From Oscillospiraceae bacterium (GTDB lineage Bacteria > Bacillota > Clostridia > Oscillospirales > Oscillospiraceae), in assembly GCA_910575265.1 (NCBI GenBank), contig CAJTEA010000015.1, positions 1 to 41,781 of the forward strand: 41,781 bases of DNA, given 5' to 3'. A model generated the notes under the pieces. The model made no database searches. It had not been told where the DNA came from and was given only the letters and a program-made list of their open reading frames with translations. Positions 32,334-40,697 of the stretch are shown piece after piece (the first letter of the stretch is position 1; the number at the start of each line of letters is the position of its first letter). Both the position numbers and the translations under genes were made by a program.

Positions 32334-33518
32334 TTACAGATCAATGCGGCGGCCCTCTTCGGCAGACTGATATGCCGCATAAATAATCCGGATCACATCA
32401 TAGGCCAGGTCGAAACCGGACTCTGGTTCTTTATCATAGGCGACTGCTTCCAGGAAAGAGGTCATCTCGCCGGTATAGCCGCGAATCACCTCGTCAGAGA
32501 CAAACACCTTGTTCCAGCCCAGTTTAGAAGTTATCAGCTCGCCCCAGGCAACGTTGTCCAGCCCCTTTTCATCACTCACATAGGTATTCAGCAGATCTGT
32601 AGGATTCAGATTACACACCATGGCCGCATCATGTCCGAAGATGTTGATATAATTCCGGGAACCGCCCAAAATACCGTCGGAGCAGATCGTAATGCACTTG
32701 GTGCCGTCGGAGAAAGTCACAGTGATAACAGCCACATCTTCTACGTCCTCCGGACGGGCGTTAATGTACTGACGCTCGTCCTCCTTAAGGCAAAGTGTCT
32801 GCTGGCCACAGTCGGCAGTCACGCTTTTCACCGTAATTTCCTCGCCCCGGGCCTTCGCCTCCACCTGCTTCAGATACAGCATGCCGGTCAAGGGATGAAT
32901 CCCGTTGCGCATGATCGTGCCGCCGCCAAAATTCTTCCACTGGCCGGCCATGGGAGAGCTGGAGCCCACAATGGTCTCTTCGCCGGTCATCATCACGATT
33001 TTGGTCTTCTTGGCCCGGAGGATCTCCGCCGCCTTTTGCACAGGAGTGGCATAAATAAAGTTTTCCGCATAGAAGAACTTCTTGCCGCTGCTGTTTACCG
33101 CTGCCCGCAACTCCTCCAAGCCGCTCTGCATTTCCTTCCACATTTCCGACTTTTTTACAGTCTTGCCGATGTTCTCCGTCTTCCGGTCTCCAAAATATCC
33201 GCTGACCGGCTTTTCACAAATTACATTTTTCCCGGCATTCAGGGCTTTGATCGCAAAGGCGATATGAAAAACCGGGGGCAGCGCAAGGTCGATCAGTTCA
33301 ATTTCCGGATCCGCACACAACTGGTCAAAGTCGGCGCATACCTGCTCATATCCATAGCGCGCCCGGAATTCCTCCGCCTTCTCCACATTCATGTCACAGA
33401 CCGTCTTTAAACGGATGGGGATGCCGCTCATATTATGCCGATATCCGTTCGCATGGAGAAACGCACCATACCCGCAGCCTACAGTTCCGATTACAATCGT
33501 TCTTGGGTCCTTATTCAT
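32334..33518 (-). CDS. Gfo/Idh/MocA-family oxidoreductase
   Basis: 394 residues. N-terminal NAD-binding fold ('VIGTVGCGYGAFLH') and the family's 'NVICEKPVSGYFG' motif with the catalytic Lys (about 99). 'GGGTIMRNGIHPLTGML' supplies the second conserved motif with His. These enzymes oxidise or epimerise sugars, inositols and related polyols. It is 14 bp upstream of the AroE-like gene in the same operon. Exact substrate cannot be told. Confidence 0.85.
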   Translation of the reverse strand: MNKDPRTIVIGTVGCGYGAFLHANGYRHNMSGIPIRLKTVCDMNVEKAEEFRARYGYEQVCADFDQLCADPEIELIDLALPPVFHIAFAIKALNAGKNVICEKPVSGYFGDRKTENIGKTVKKSEMWKEMQSGLEELRAAVNSSGKKFFYAENFIYATPVQKAAEILRAKKTKIVMMTGEETIVGSSSPMAGQWKNFGGGTIMRNGIHPLTGMLYLKQVEAKARGEEITVKSVTADCGQQTLCLKEDERQYINARPEDVEDVAVITVTFSDGTKCITICSDGILGGSRNYINIFGHDAAMVCNLNPTDLLNTYVSDEKGLDNVAWGELITSKLGWNKVFVSDEVIRGYTGEMTSFLEAVAYDKEPESGFDLAYDVIRIIYAAYQSAEEGRRIDL

Positions 33519-33562
33519 AATAAACTCTCCTTACATTTAAATTAATGCCTTTCTATCGACGA

Positions 33563-34849
33563 TTAGGAAACCAGCACTGTGCTGATCTTTTCCACAAATG
33601 TAATCAGCATAAGCGCCGCAAAGAACATTCCCAACAGAGGAACGGCTTTTTTTGCAATATCCATTGGCTTGATCCCGGTCAAAGAAGAGGCCACATATAG
33701 ATTCATACCAACAGGAGGAGTTACAAATCCAATCGCCAAATTGACGATCATCAAAATTCCGAAATGGAGAGGGCTGACCCCTACCGCCTTGACCAGCGGG
33801 AGTAGAATCGGTGTCATAATCATTACCGAGGCACCAGTATCCAGCAACATACCCACAATCAGCAGCACACCGTTTATCAGCAGCAACAGCAGGATCCGGT
33901 TGGAGGCAATTGCACCCAGCAGTTCTGCCACCGTCTGGGGGATACGCAGCAGTGTCACTACCTTTGCAAAAATGGAGGCAGCCCCAGTAATAATCAAGCA
34001 GCTGGATACGGTAGTTACGCTTTCCAGCAACACAGGAGCAATATCTTTCAGGCCCATTGTCCTGTAAATGAAAAAGCTGACAATCAACGCATAGACCACA
34101 GATACACACGCGGCCTCTGTCGGTGTCACGACACCGGCATAGATCCCGCCCAGGATGATAACAGGACTCATCAACGCCCAGAAGCTGTCCTTAAATACAC
34201 CCCAAAACCCAATGCCTCTCAGTTCCTGTACCTTTTTATGAATCTTTTCACGGTCTTCTCCCTTCGTCTTGCAGTAGAATACCGTGTAAAAAATCAACAG
34301 TCCGCCAATTAGCAGCCCTGGCACTATCCCCGCCAAAAACATATCACCTACCGAGACACCGCTACTGTTGCAGTACATCACGAAGGGAATGCTGGGCGGA
34401 ATGATAACTCCCAGACCACCGGCAACCGCTACCAGCGACGCGCAAAATGTAAGGTCATATCCAAGGCTCACAAGCAACGGAATCGTCATAGAACCAACTG
34501 CGGCTGTTGTCGCCGGCCCGGAACCGGAAATCGCCCCATAGAACAGACAGGTAACCACAACTGCGCTGGGCAGTCCGCCGGTCAGATTGCCAATAAAGTA
34601 AGCGAATATGTCATACAACTTCTTGGAAATCTGCCCCTTTGCCATTATGACGCCCGACAAGATAAACAAGGGAATCGCCAACAAAGTTGTATTATTAAAC
34701 GCCTCCACCACATTGCGTACGATGTACTGTGCATCAACCGCAAAGCTTCCCAAAAAACTAGGGATGGCGGAGATAATCAGCAGGATTACACCGACCGGAA
34801 CGGTCAAAATTAACAAAACTGCCAAACTGATGAACAAAATTCCTATCAC
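33563..34849 (-). CDS. dctM: TRAP transporter large permease (DctM type)
   Basis: 428 residues, about 12 hydrophobic helices. The family motifs 'AIPLFILSGVIMAKG' (about 57-71), 'YGAISGSGPATTAAVGSM' (about 104-121) and 'VTPPVGMNLYV' (about 374-384) are clear. It forms the sodium-driven channel for acidic solutes with DctQ and the binding protein DctP. Its start overlaps the DctQ stop by four bases. Confidence 0.93.
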   Translation of the reverse strand: MIGILFISLAVLLILTVPVGVILLIISAIPSFLGSFAVDAQYIVRNVVEAFNNTTLLAIPLFILSGVIMAKGQISKKLYDIFAYFIGNLTGGLPSAVVVTCLFYGAISGSGPATTAAVGSMTIPLLVSLGYDLTFCASLVAVAGGLGVIIPPSIPFVMYCNSSGVSVGDMFLAGIVPGLLIGGLLIFYTVFYCKTKGEDREKIHKKVQELRGIGFWGVFKDSFWALMSPVIILGGIYAGVVTPTEAACVSVVYALIVSFFIYRTMGLKDIAPVLLESVTTVSSCLIITGAASIFAKVVTLLRIPQTVAELLGAIASNRILLLLLINGVLLIVGMLLDTGASVMIMTPILLPLVKAVGVSPLHFGILMIVNLAIGFVTPPVGMNLYVASSLTGIKPMDIAKKAVPLLGMFFAALMLITFVEKISTVLVS

Positions 34850-35346
34850 GCCTCATCTCTCCCCTCTGTTTTCCCACCTTTCAACAGGGCCAGCACATCA
34901 AGTACAATCATCTCCATTGCCCGCAGTCCAGAAAGAACAATACCGGCGTACGAGACGCCATACACTAGATCCAGGTTATACGGAAGCGCAGTAGAACTTA
35001 TCCTCGCCACAGAAAGTACAACCTCCCAGCCCGGCTTCAGCAGATAGGCCAAAAACAGACACACAACTACATTTGAAATAATTTCAAAGACACGTTTTGC
35101 CCGCTCCGGGAAAAACGTAACAATCATATCGAACTTTATGGCTCCGCCTGAGCGAATCGAAAATGATAGCCCCCAAAATGCGGAGCAAATAAAGATATGC
35201 CGGCAAAGTTCCTCTGACCAGATAATAGAATTACCAAAGATTCTTCGATAGATAATCTGGGCAGTCATAACCGCCACCATTACAACCAGACCAATTCCTA
35301 CAAACAATGCTTCCAGGTATTTGTCCAGCCAATGAACTGCTTTCAT
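34846..35346 (-). CDS. dctQ: TRAP transporter small permease (DctQ type)
   Basis: 166 residues from ATG 35346, GGAGGTGAAGC just before; the frame extends to 35424 but that part lacks a ribosome site. Four membrane helices and the motif 'IIYRRIFGNSIIWSEELCRHIFICSAFWG' region typical of DctQ are present. It pairs with DctM. Confidence 0.9.
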   Translation of the reverse strand: MKAVHWLDKYLEALFVGIGLVVMVAVMTAQIIYRRIFGNSIIWSEELCRHIFICSAFWGLSFSIRSGGAIKFDMIVTFFPERAKRVFEIISNVVVCLFLAYLLKPGWEVVLSVARISSTALPYNLDLVYGVSYAGIVLSGLRAMEMIVLDVLALLKGGKTEGRDEA

Positions 35347-35443
35347 TGCTTCACCTCCAGCTAAAAAGATGCCTCTGGCCTCTTGTCTGACCATAGCACA
35401 GGCAAGGGCCAGAGGCACTGTCATGTCAAATCAACATACAAAA

Positions 35444-36580
35444 TCAGGGAATTTGGTCTTCGTACCCAGCAGTGATCAGGAACTGATTCAGAATCTCGGT
35501 TCCAATCGCGGAACTGATACTCTGATAGGCCACATCAAAGGTTTTCTCACGCAACGTATCACGCAGACCAGGGATCTTGTCAAAATCAGTAAAGGTCATA
35601 TTATAATCTTCCAGCAGCAGATCGAGCATCTCATACTCATAGCTGTCGGTATGTTCTTGTACGATAGGGACACATTCCGTCGCAGCATCCCAGAGTATCT
35701 GCTGTTCTACCTCGCTCAAAGTGTCCCAAGTCTTGGTCCCCGTATACAGACAACCAACATACAAAACATGATTGCTATTTGTGATGTATTTCTGTACATC
35801 ATACAACCCCTTGTCATAGCACTGGCTCCAGGGATTCTCCTGACCGTTCAGCATTCCCTGCTGGAGCGCCAAATAAATCTCAGATGTGTTCAGCGGGGTA
35901 GCAGCCACTCCTAAAGCGGTGAACCATGCAATGTGGTGCTGATTGTTCATGGTACGAAGGGCCATTCCCTTAAAGCTGTCGATCCCCGTAATTTCGACAT
36001 TAGTGGTGATGCTGCGGAATCCCTGATCCGTAAAGGGGAACAGCTTCAGATCATACTTGGCGAAAGCATCGGAAATCGTGCTGAAAAAGTCCTCATTCAG
36101 CAACACTTCGCGGGCATCCTCCACCTTATCAAACAAGAAGGGCATATCGAAAATGGCAGACTCAGGAACAACCGTGGGAATGGCGGCCGGAGAGGTAATT
36201 TGAAAGTCTACAGCGCCAGCCTGCACGTCTGCCGCTATAGAGGTATCTGAGCCCAGCTGAGAGGAGTTATAGTTTTCAATCACCATCTTGCCGCCGCTTT
36301 TCTCCTTAACCAGACCGGCAAAGGTCTCAGCCCAAAAGTCGTTGGTAGAACCAGGCGAACCGGTATGGCCCAAGGTGTAGATGCGATCGTTTACTTGGGT
36401 CAGGTCATATTCGCCAGACAGGGAAGAGGTGGAGGAGTTATTAGAGTGGGAAGCACCAGAGTTGGTGTTGGGGTTAGAATTGGACTGGTTGTTGTTGCCG
36501 CCGCCGCAGCTGCTGAGCACCCCCATAAACATCGCGAGGCAAAGCATTCCGGATAAAGTCCTTTTTACATGTTTCAGCAT
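35444..36580 (-). CDS. dctP: TRAP solute-binding lipoprotein (DctP type)
   Basis: 378 residues. A lipoprotein signal ends in 'GVLSSCGGG' (Cys about 25), then an Asn/Ser-rich linker. 'DQGFRSITTN' holds the Arg that clamps the substrate carboxylate in DctP proteins, and 'GMLNGQENPWSQCY' is the conserved hinge motif. The Arg shows that an acidic solute is bound. It is separated from DctQ by ~100 bp, so it may be expressed at a higher level. Confidence 0.92.
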   Translation of the reverse strand: MLKHVKRTLSGMLCLAMFMGVLSSCGGGNNNQSNSNPNTNSGASHSNNSSTSSLSGEYDLTQVNDRIYTLGHTGSPGSTNDFWAETFAGLVKEKSGGKMVIENYNSSQLGSDTSIAADVQAGAVDFQITSPAAIPTVVPESAIFDMPFLFDKVEDAREVLLNEDFFSTISDAFAKYDLKLFPFTDQGFRSITTNVEITGIDSFKGMALRTMNNQHHIAWFTALGVAATPLNTSEIYLALQQGMLNGQENPWSQCYDKGLYDVQKYITNSNHVLYVGCLYTGTKTWDTLSEVEQQILWDAATECVPIVQEHTDSYEYEMLDLLLEDYNMTFTDFDKIPGLRDTLREKTFDVAYQSISSAIGTEILNQFLITAGYEDQIP

Positions 36581-36639
36581 TTTATTTTCCCCCTTAAATA
36601 TTTGGTTTTTGCTTCTAGCTCGATTTCAGGGTTCAGGTT

Positions 36640-37620
36640 TTAGATTCGATTGGTGCGGCAGCACAGATAATCCAATTCCTGCGGCGTCAGCCGGATATCC
36701 ATTGCCCGGATACAGGATTCAAGTTCCATTTTGTTCCGGCTGCCAATCACCGCCGCAACCGGAAAATCGCGGCACAACACATAGGCCAGAGAAATGTTGA
36801 CCGATTCCACGCCTTTCGCCGCCGCCAGTTCTTTTGCGCGCTTCAGACGCTCGAAGTTCGTCTCGGAGAAATAAACCTCCTGAATCCACTGAGGAGCACT
36901 TTCGTCCTGATTATACAGCCCGTCAACGAAGAACCCGGCCGCCTGAGAAGCCCAGGACAGCAGTACTACCTCAGGGTGTTGCTCATGCCATTTTACCTGA
37001 TCCTCATCCATGTGCACGGTACCTGGTCTTCTGGGATGAGGCACTTTTGCCAGAGAGAAAGAGGGATTGTTTACAGAGATTCCCTGATAGCCCTTCTTAT
37101 CGCAGTAAGCAATGGCTTTTTCTACTCGAGGCAGTTCCCAGTTGGACAGACCATAAGCGCGAATCCGTCCTGCTTTTCGGTGCTCTTCCAGGCAGTCCAT
37201 GATTTCGTCCACAGGGACACTGGGATCATCCCTATGCAATTCGTAAAGGTCGAAATAGTCGCACCCGGTATGGAACAGACCGTAGTACATATCTTCCGTA
37301 ATCAGTTCTGGCTTCACGCGCCAATATTCGGGATGGTGCTCCTCATCCGGAGTGATGATGGGGTGGCAAGCCTTGTCGATGATAATCAGTTCCTCGCGTC
37401 TCGCCCGCATCCCGGAGCGGTCCAGCCAGCGCTTCAGCAGCTTTTCCGCACAGGCGCCTACCCCGTAGTACCGGCCGCAGTCAAGTACGTTTCCTCCTGC
37501 TTCCACATAGGCTTCAAGCATTTCATCGATTACGGCCTCCTGATCTGGATGGAACCAAGCAGTCCCCATAACCAGCTTGGAAAACGGCTTGTCAATTCCC
37601 TTTACCTGAATGTATTCCAT
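36640..37620 (-). CDS. Aldo/keto reductase
   Basis: 326 residues from ATG 37620 after AAAGGAG. The catalytic set is in place: Asp in 'NVLDCGRYYG', Tyr two to three residues later, Lys in 'IIIDKACHP' and His in 'LYELHRDDP'. 'GRIRAYGLSNWELPRVEKAI' and 'VIGSRNKMELESCI' are family motifs. It reduces or oxidises a carbonyl/alcohol with NAD(P)H. Joined to the TRAP operon, so it likely acts on the imported compound. Confidence 0.88.
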   Translation of the reverse strand: MEYIQVKGIDKPFSKLVMGTAWFHPDQEAVIDEMLEAYVEAGGNVLDCGRYYGVGACAEKLLKRWLDRSGMRARREELIIIDKACHPIITPDEEHHPEYWRVKPELITEDMYYGLFHTGCDYFDLYELHRDDPSVPVDEIMDCLEEHRKAGRIRAYGLSNWELPRVEKAIAYCDKKGYQGISVNNPSFSLAKVPHPRRPGTVHMDEDQVKWHEQHPEVVLLSWASQAAGFFVDGLYNQDESAPQWIQEVYFSETNFERLKRAKELAAAKGVESVNISLAYVLCRDFPVAAVIGSRNKMELESCIRAMDIRLTPQELDYLCCRTNRI

Positions 37621-37654
37621 ATTGTTCTCCTTTCTATTTACTAGCCGTAGACAT

Positions 37655-38293
37655 TTACCGGTCAATCTCGATTGGCATATAAATGCAGGGGGTCAAGCTG
37701 TGATACTGATGCCACGGATATACGCCGTCCTCGTCATAAAATTTTTCGTGAACAACCCCCGGCGCCATGATAGACTCCTGATAGAACGTGGATGTATCGT
37801 TCTCCACAAACTTCTGCATCTTTCCAAAACCGCGAATCTGAGCGTGAACCTCGTCAAAATCCCGGTCATGGTCTCGGTGCGGGCCAGAAGGGGCCATCGG
37901 CTCAGACACAAAGCAGAAATTGATTTCCGTGTCGCCGCCGATCCGGGCCTTGGGGGACTTAAAATAGGGGATTCCCTTGTGGCGCTCAATACCAGAGCAC
38001 TCGTACAGAGACTTCCACGTCTTTTTGACCCGCTGGACAAACTTGGGATCGTCCAGCCGGAAGCTGTCGTAATTTTTAACAACCAGCATCCGTACAATTC
38101 CTTCGATCACCACTCCTTCCGCAACGGTCCCCTTCAGCGGCAGAACCGGGATACGTTTGATATAAAGAGATTTCCCGCTCCGTTCCGCCAAATTGAATAC
38201 TAAGCTCTTGGTCTCACAAGTGTATTTTTCCTCATCCTCCACATATTCAACCTCAAAAAATGGCTCCGCAAAATCCAACTTTTGAACCGACAT
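37655..38293 (-). CDS. Cupin-like protein, first gene of the operon
   Basis: 212 residues. The central part 'PHRDHDRDFDEVHAQI' (about 138-153) has the spacing of the cupin metal motif, and 'MAPGVVHEKFYDED' (about 176-189) resembles the second motif with His. It is first after the operon promoter. Cupin enzymes include isomerases and dioxygenases of sugars and aromatics. I do not recognise a named family; a metal-dependent step on the substrate is inferred. Confidence 0.6.
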   Translation of the reverse strand: MSVQKLDFAEPFFEVEYVEDEEKYTCETKSLVFNLAERSGKSLYIKRIPVLPLKGTVAEGVVIEGIVRMLVVKNYDSFRLDDPKFVQRVKKTWKSLYECSGIERHKGIPYFKSPKARIGGDTEINFCFVSEPMAPSGPHRDHDRDFDEVHAQIRGFGKMQKFVENDTSTFYQESIMAPGVVHEKFYDEDGVYPWHQYHSLTPCIYMPIEIDR

Positions 38294-38345
38294 AACTTAT
38301 CCGCCCCTTTTGTATTTTATTTCAGAAATTTCTATCTTTCGATGT

Positions 38346-38396
38346 GTGATATATCACTGTTGCAAACAGAATAACATATCGAATTTAGATTGTCAA
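38346..38396 (-). promoter_or_regulatory. Operon promoter with palindromic operator
   Basis: On the minus strand TTGACA (38396-38391) and TATTCT (38373-38368) are 17 bp apart. A perfect 12-bp palindrome GTGATATATCAC (38346-38357) begins 10 bp after the -10 box, over the expected transcription start. A GntR-type dimer bound there would block the polymerase; the convergent GntR at 28386 is the obvious candidate. Confidence 0.75.
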
Positions 38397-38698
38397 TATA
38401 TTTTTATAAATATCGCAAATTTTTTGACAGTTATTTTTGCTTTTATCGGCTTTATGTCCAAATTTTAAGCGTGCTGCGTTTTAGCGTAAAGTTTTGTTAT
38501 ATTTTAGATTTTGTGTATATTATATTTCAACCTCTACTTGTTGACCTCATTTTCTCCTGGGCTACTATTCCACTACTCCTTTTCCCAAAACTAGTCCAAT
38601 TCTTTATGGCAACAGCTAATATCACAAAATCTTATAGAATACGGCTAAATTTCATTTTTTCCCGCACAGGGCAGGAATATGCCCTTTAAAGTACACAG
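38397..38698. other. AT-rich stretch without a gene
   Basis: I see no credible gene here. A plus-strand frame of 99 codons (38390-38689) starts within the operon promoter, has no ribosome site and looks like AT-rich noise. The stretch marks the border between the metabolic operon and the mobile debris to its right. Confidence 0.6.
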
Positions 38699-38989
38699 TA
38701 GCGCTCCAATAAAATTTGAGCCCTTCCCGAAAAAACGGACACAAAAAGAGGCGGATATCATAAGTCTCTAACCGTTCCCGGTAAGCCTTAGCTGTGTACT
38801 GTACGCCCCGGTCACTATGGAAAATCAGGCCCTTTGGAGGCTTACGGCGGCAGTACGCTATGTCCAGGGCCGCCAGCATCAACTGTGTGTCAATCCGGTC
38901 AGAAAAAGCATAGCCCACGATTTTCCTGGCGCACAGATCCTTCACGATAGCCAGGTACAGACAGCTCTCGCCGGTAGAAACGCATAAAT
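38699..38989 (-). pseudogene. IS3-family transposase fragment (OrfB, IS150-like)
   Basis: On the minus strand 'LYLAIVKDLCARKIVGYAFS' and 'KGLIFHSDRGVQYT' are the first and second Asp regions of an IS3-group integrase core. The last part loses the family sequence after 'ETYDIRLFL', and the third catalytic residue (Glu) is absent. No start and no first ORF. A remnant only. Confidence 0.8.
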
Positions 38990-38993
38990 GTCA

Positions 38994-39029
38994 ACGGACA
39001 GGAATGATAACCATTCCTGTCCGTTTTTC
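38994..39029 (+). terminator. Strong terminator before the HipA-like gene
   Basis: ACGGACAGGAATG (38994-39006) pairs perfectly with CATTCCTGTCCGT (39012-39024), followed by TTTTC. No gene on the plus strand upstream needs it, so it is probably left from lost DNA. Confidence 0.75.
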
Positions 39030-39057
39030 TGTACATAGAAACATCAGTCCGCGCCGC

Positions 39058-39086
39058 TTGCCTGATATAGATTTCTATGGTAAAAT
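39058..39086 (+). promoter_or_regulatory. Promoter of the HipA-like gene
   Basis: TTGCCT (39058-39063) and TAAAAT (39081-39086), spacer 17 bp, 40 bp before ATG 39127. Confidence 0.6.
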
Positions 39087-39126
39087 AACATTAATTCTTT
39101 ACTAATCGCGTGGAAAGGAGGTTCCC

Positions 39127-40317
39127 ATGAGCGATATATACAGTCTGCGACTTTACGATACCGAGTTAATGCGTTTCTCTTTGGAGAAGCGAGGGCTGGA
39201 CGGCCTTATTGCCGAAATCATCTCTGTGCAGGAAGAATACGCTCCGCTTATGCCTCTGGACTTAGATCGGACCAGCGAGGGTATCATCCGCTGGCTCGGC
39301 AGGAGGGTCATTCCTAAAAACCGCACCTTTGTAGATCAGATACTCAAAACTTTGAATTTGAGCCACAACGACACCAAGGGGATCATTGACGTTTGCAAGG
39401 GCCTGTCTTTGAACGACAGCTATTGGGTCGTCCCGGAGGGCTTTGAGGGGACGTTTGAAGCGTACAACCTTTATGAGAACCGCTTCTCTGAAATTCTAGC
39501 GCTGGTGGCATACACCGGCGTGGGCCGGAGCCATGAGGCGTTTACTACCTCCCCCGAGTTGACTACCAGCGGTATGCTTCCCAAAGCATGGCGGCTGATT
39601 GAGGATGATGGCATCTATCTTTACAAGGGCGGAACAAGCGGCGCTTCCAATAGTGGGCGGGAACCATACTGTGAAGCCTACGCTTCTCAGATTGCCGCTG
39701 TCATGGGCCTTAATGCGGTGCATTATGATTTGGAAAACTGGAAGGGCATCACCGCCTCCAAATGCCGGCTGTTCACTAATATTGACACAGCCTTCATTCC
39801 CATTGGGCGCATTGTGCAGACTGGCGGCATCCAGGCTTGCCTTGACTACTATGATACCTTGGGCGGGGAGTTTGGAGAGCAGTTGCGGAGTATGCTGATA
39901 TTTGACGCGCTGATTTATAACGAGGACAGACACTTTGGAAACTTTGGCCTGCTGCGGAACAACCACACCGGACAGATTATCGCCCCAGCCCCCATTTTTG
40001 ACAATGGCTTGTCCCTGATGGCCTTTGCGGGCAAGGATGATCTTGATAGCTTCTCCCACTTTGAAGCCTATGCCAAAATGAGAACAAATCCCTACCAGGT
40101 GTCCTATGAAGACATTTGCCACGCAGTGATAGGGCCAGTTCAAAAGGCTCAGCTTCGCCGCATGATTGGGTTCCAGTTCCACCGCCATCCTGCTGGAACA
40201 GTAACGGACACACATCTGGACTATCTGGAAAAGCTGTTAGAAGGTCGGGTTCAAGAACTTTTGAGCATCCCCTCCCGGAGACGGCAAAAAGGCGGCAGGG
40301 AACGGGACACACGATAG
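39127..40317 (+). CDS. HipA-like kinase-fold protein, orphan
   Basis: 396 residues, AAAGGAGG before ATG. The catalytic loop 'IYNEDRHFGNFGLL' (about 262-275) with Asp, His and Asn and the metal motif 'PIFDNGLSLM' (about 291-300) match HipA-type kinases. The N-terminal 110 residues differ from HipA and may hold a recognition part. HipA phosphorylates glutamyl-tRNA synthetase and stops growth; no HipB-like antitoxin is adjacent. Larger-than-normal spacing and the att end 70 bp later place it at the edge of a mobile element. It could be a toxin or a phage-sensing kinase. Confidence 0.75.
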   Translation: MSDIYSLRLYDTELMRFSLEKRGLDGLIAEIISVQEEYAPLMPLDLDRTSEGIIRWLGRRVIPKNRTFVDQILKTLNLSHNDTKGIIDVCKGLSLNDSYWVVPEGFEGTFEAYNLYENRFSEILALVAYTGVGRSHEAFTTSPELTTSGMLPKAWRLIEDDGIYLYKGGTSGASNSGREPYCEAYASQIAAVMGLNAVHYDLENWKGITASKCRLFTNIDTAFIPIGRIVQTGGIQACLDYYDTLGGEFGEQLRSMLIFDALIYNEDRHFGNFGLLRNNHTGQIIAPAPIFDNGLSLMAFAGKDDLDSFSHFEAYAKMRTNPYQVSYEDICHAVIGPVQKAQLRRMIGFQFHRHPAGTVTDTHLDYLEKLLEGRVQELLSIPSRRRQKGGRERDTR

Positions 40318-40388
40318 TCAGGAGCCAATCTTTTGGCGTACTTGAAATGAATTGAACTCTGAACCATCAAGCGATTTTTCGTCTCCTT

Positions 40389-40551
40389 GCTAATCGCTCG
40401 CTAATTGCGGCCCTGAAAAATGGCCGTGATTAGTAAGAAACCGTGGCAAATCGTAGGGAATGAAATTTGAAAAGTAAGTGTTTGCAAGGGTTTGCGGGGG
40501 TTTGTGAGTAACCGCCGCAACCACACGGCGGCTACTCCTAAGCGGTAGGCC
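40389..40551 (+). repeat. Integrase arm-type repeats and att core (right end 2)
   Basis: GCTAAT at 40389 and 40400, ATTAGT at 40429, and the 18-bp core ACTCCTAAGCGGTAGGCC at 40534-40551. Offsets of 0, 11, 40 and 145 bp nearly copy those of right end 1 (0, 11, 40, 148). The in-between sequence differs, so the ends are related but not recent copies. A GC stem (CCGCCG/CGGCGG, 40512-40531) lies just before the core. Confidence 0.65.
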
Positions 40552-40579
40552 GCTGGTTCAAGTCCAGTTCGGGGTGCCA
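40535..40579 (+). other. Displaced 3' half of a second tRNA-Arg(CCT)-like gene
   Basis: CTCCTAA anticodon loop (CCT), variable loop AGGCC, T-arm around TTCAAGT and acceptor strand ending in GGGTGCCA. The T-arm and acceptor differ from the copy at 27531, so they derive from different tRNA genes or species. No 5' half precedes it. Confidence 0.7.
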
Positions 40580-40586
40580 TGATAAG

Positions 40587-40623
40587 TTGACAGGCTGCCA
40601 AGGGGTTGGTCTGTCAATTTTTA
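40587..40623 (+). terminator. Terminator of the second former tRNA gene
   Basis: TTGACAG (40587-40593) pairs with CTGTCAA (40611-40617), followed by TTTTTA, eight bases after the CCA. Confidence 0.7.
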
Positions 40624-40649
40624 TATACAGAATGCAAAAACTCGTTGCG

Positions 40650-40677
40650 CCGCAGTAATTTCACTGCGGTATTTTTA
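40650..40677 (+). terminator. Second hairpin with T-run before the recombinase gene
   Basis: CCGCAGT (40650-40656) pairs with ACTGCGG (40663-40669), followed by TATTTTTATTT. It stops read-through into the recombinase gene. Confidence 0.6.
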
Positions 40678-40697
40678 TTTGTAGGAGGAAAATCATC

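Noticed and set aside
31447..32370. Plus-strand ORF of 307 codons over the AroE-like gene
   Set aside because: It is an antisense shadow; the minus-strand frame has all AroE motifs.
38390..38689. Plus-strand ORF of 99 codons rich in Phe and Tyr
   Set aside because: It starts in the operon promoter, has no ribosome site, and its composition follows from AT-rich DNA.
40401..40601. Minus-strand ORF reading TGLEPAAYRLG
   Set aside because: It is the reverse complement of the tRNA 3' half, a common false gene in databases. The same applies to the ORF at 27394-27585 (GGFEPLAYRLG).
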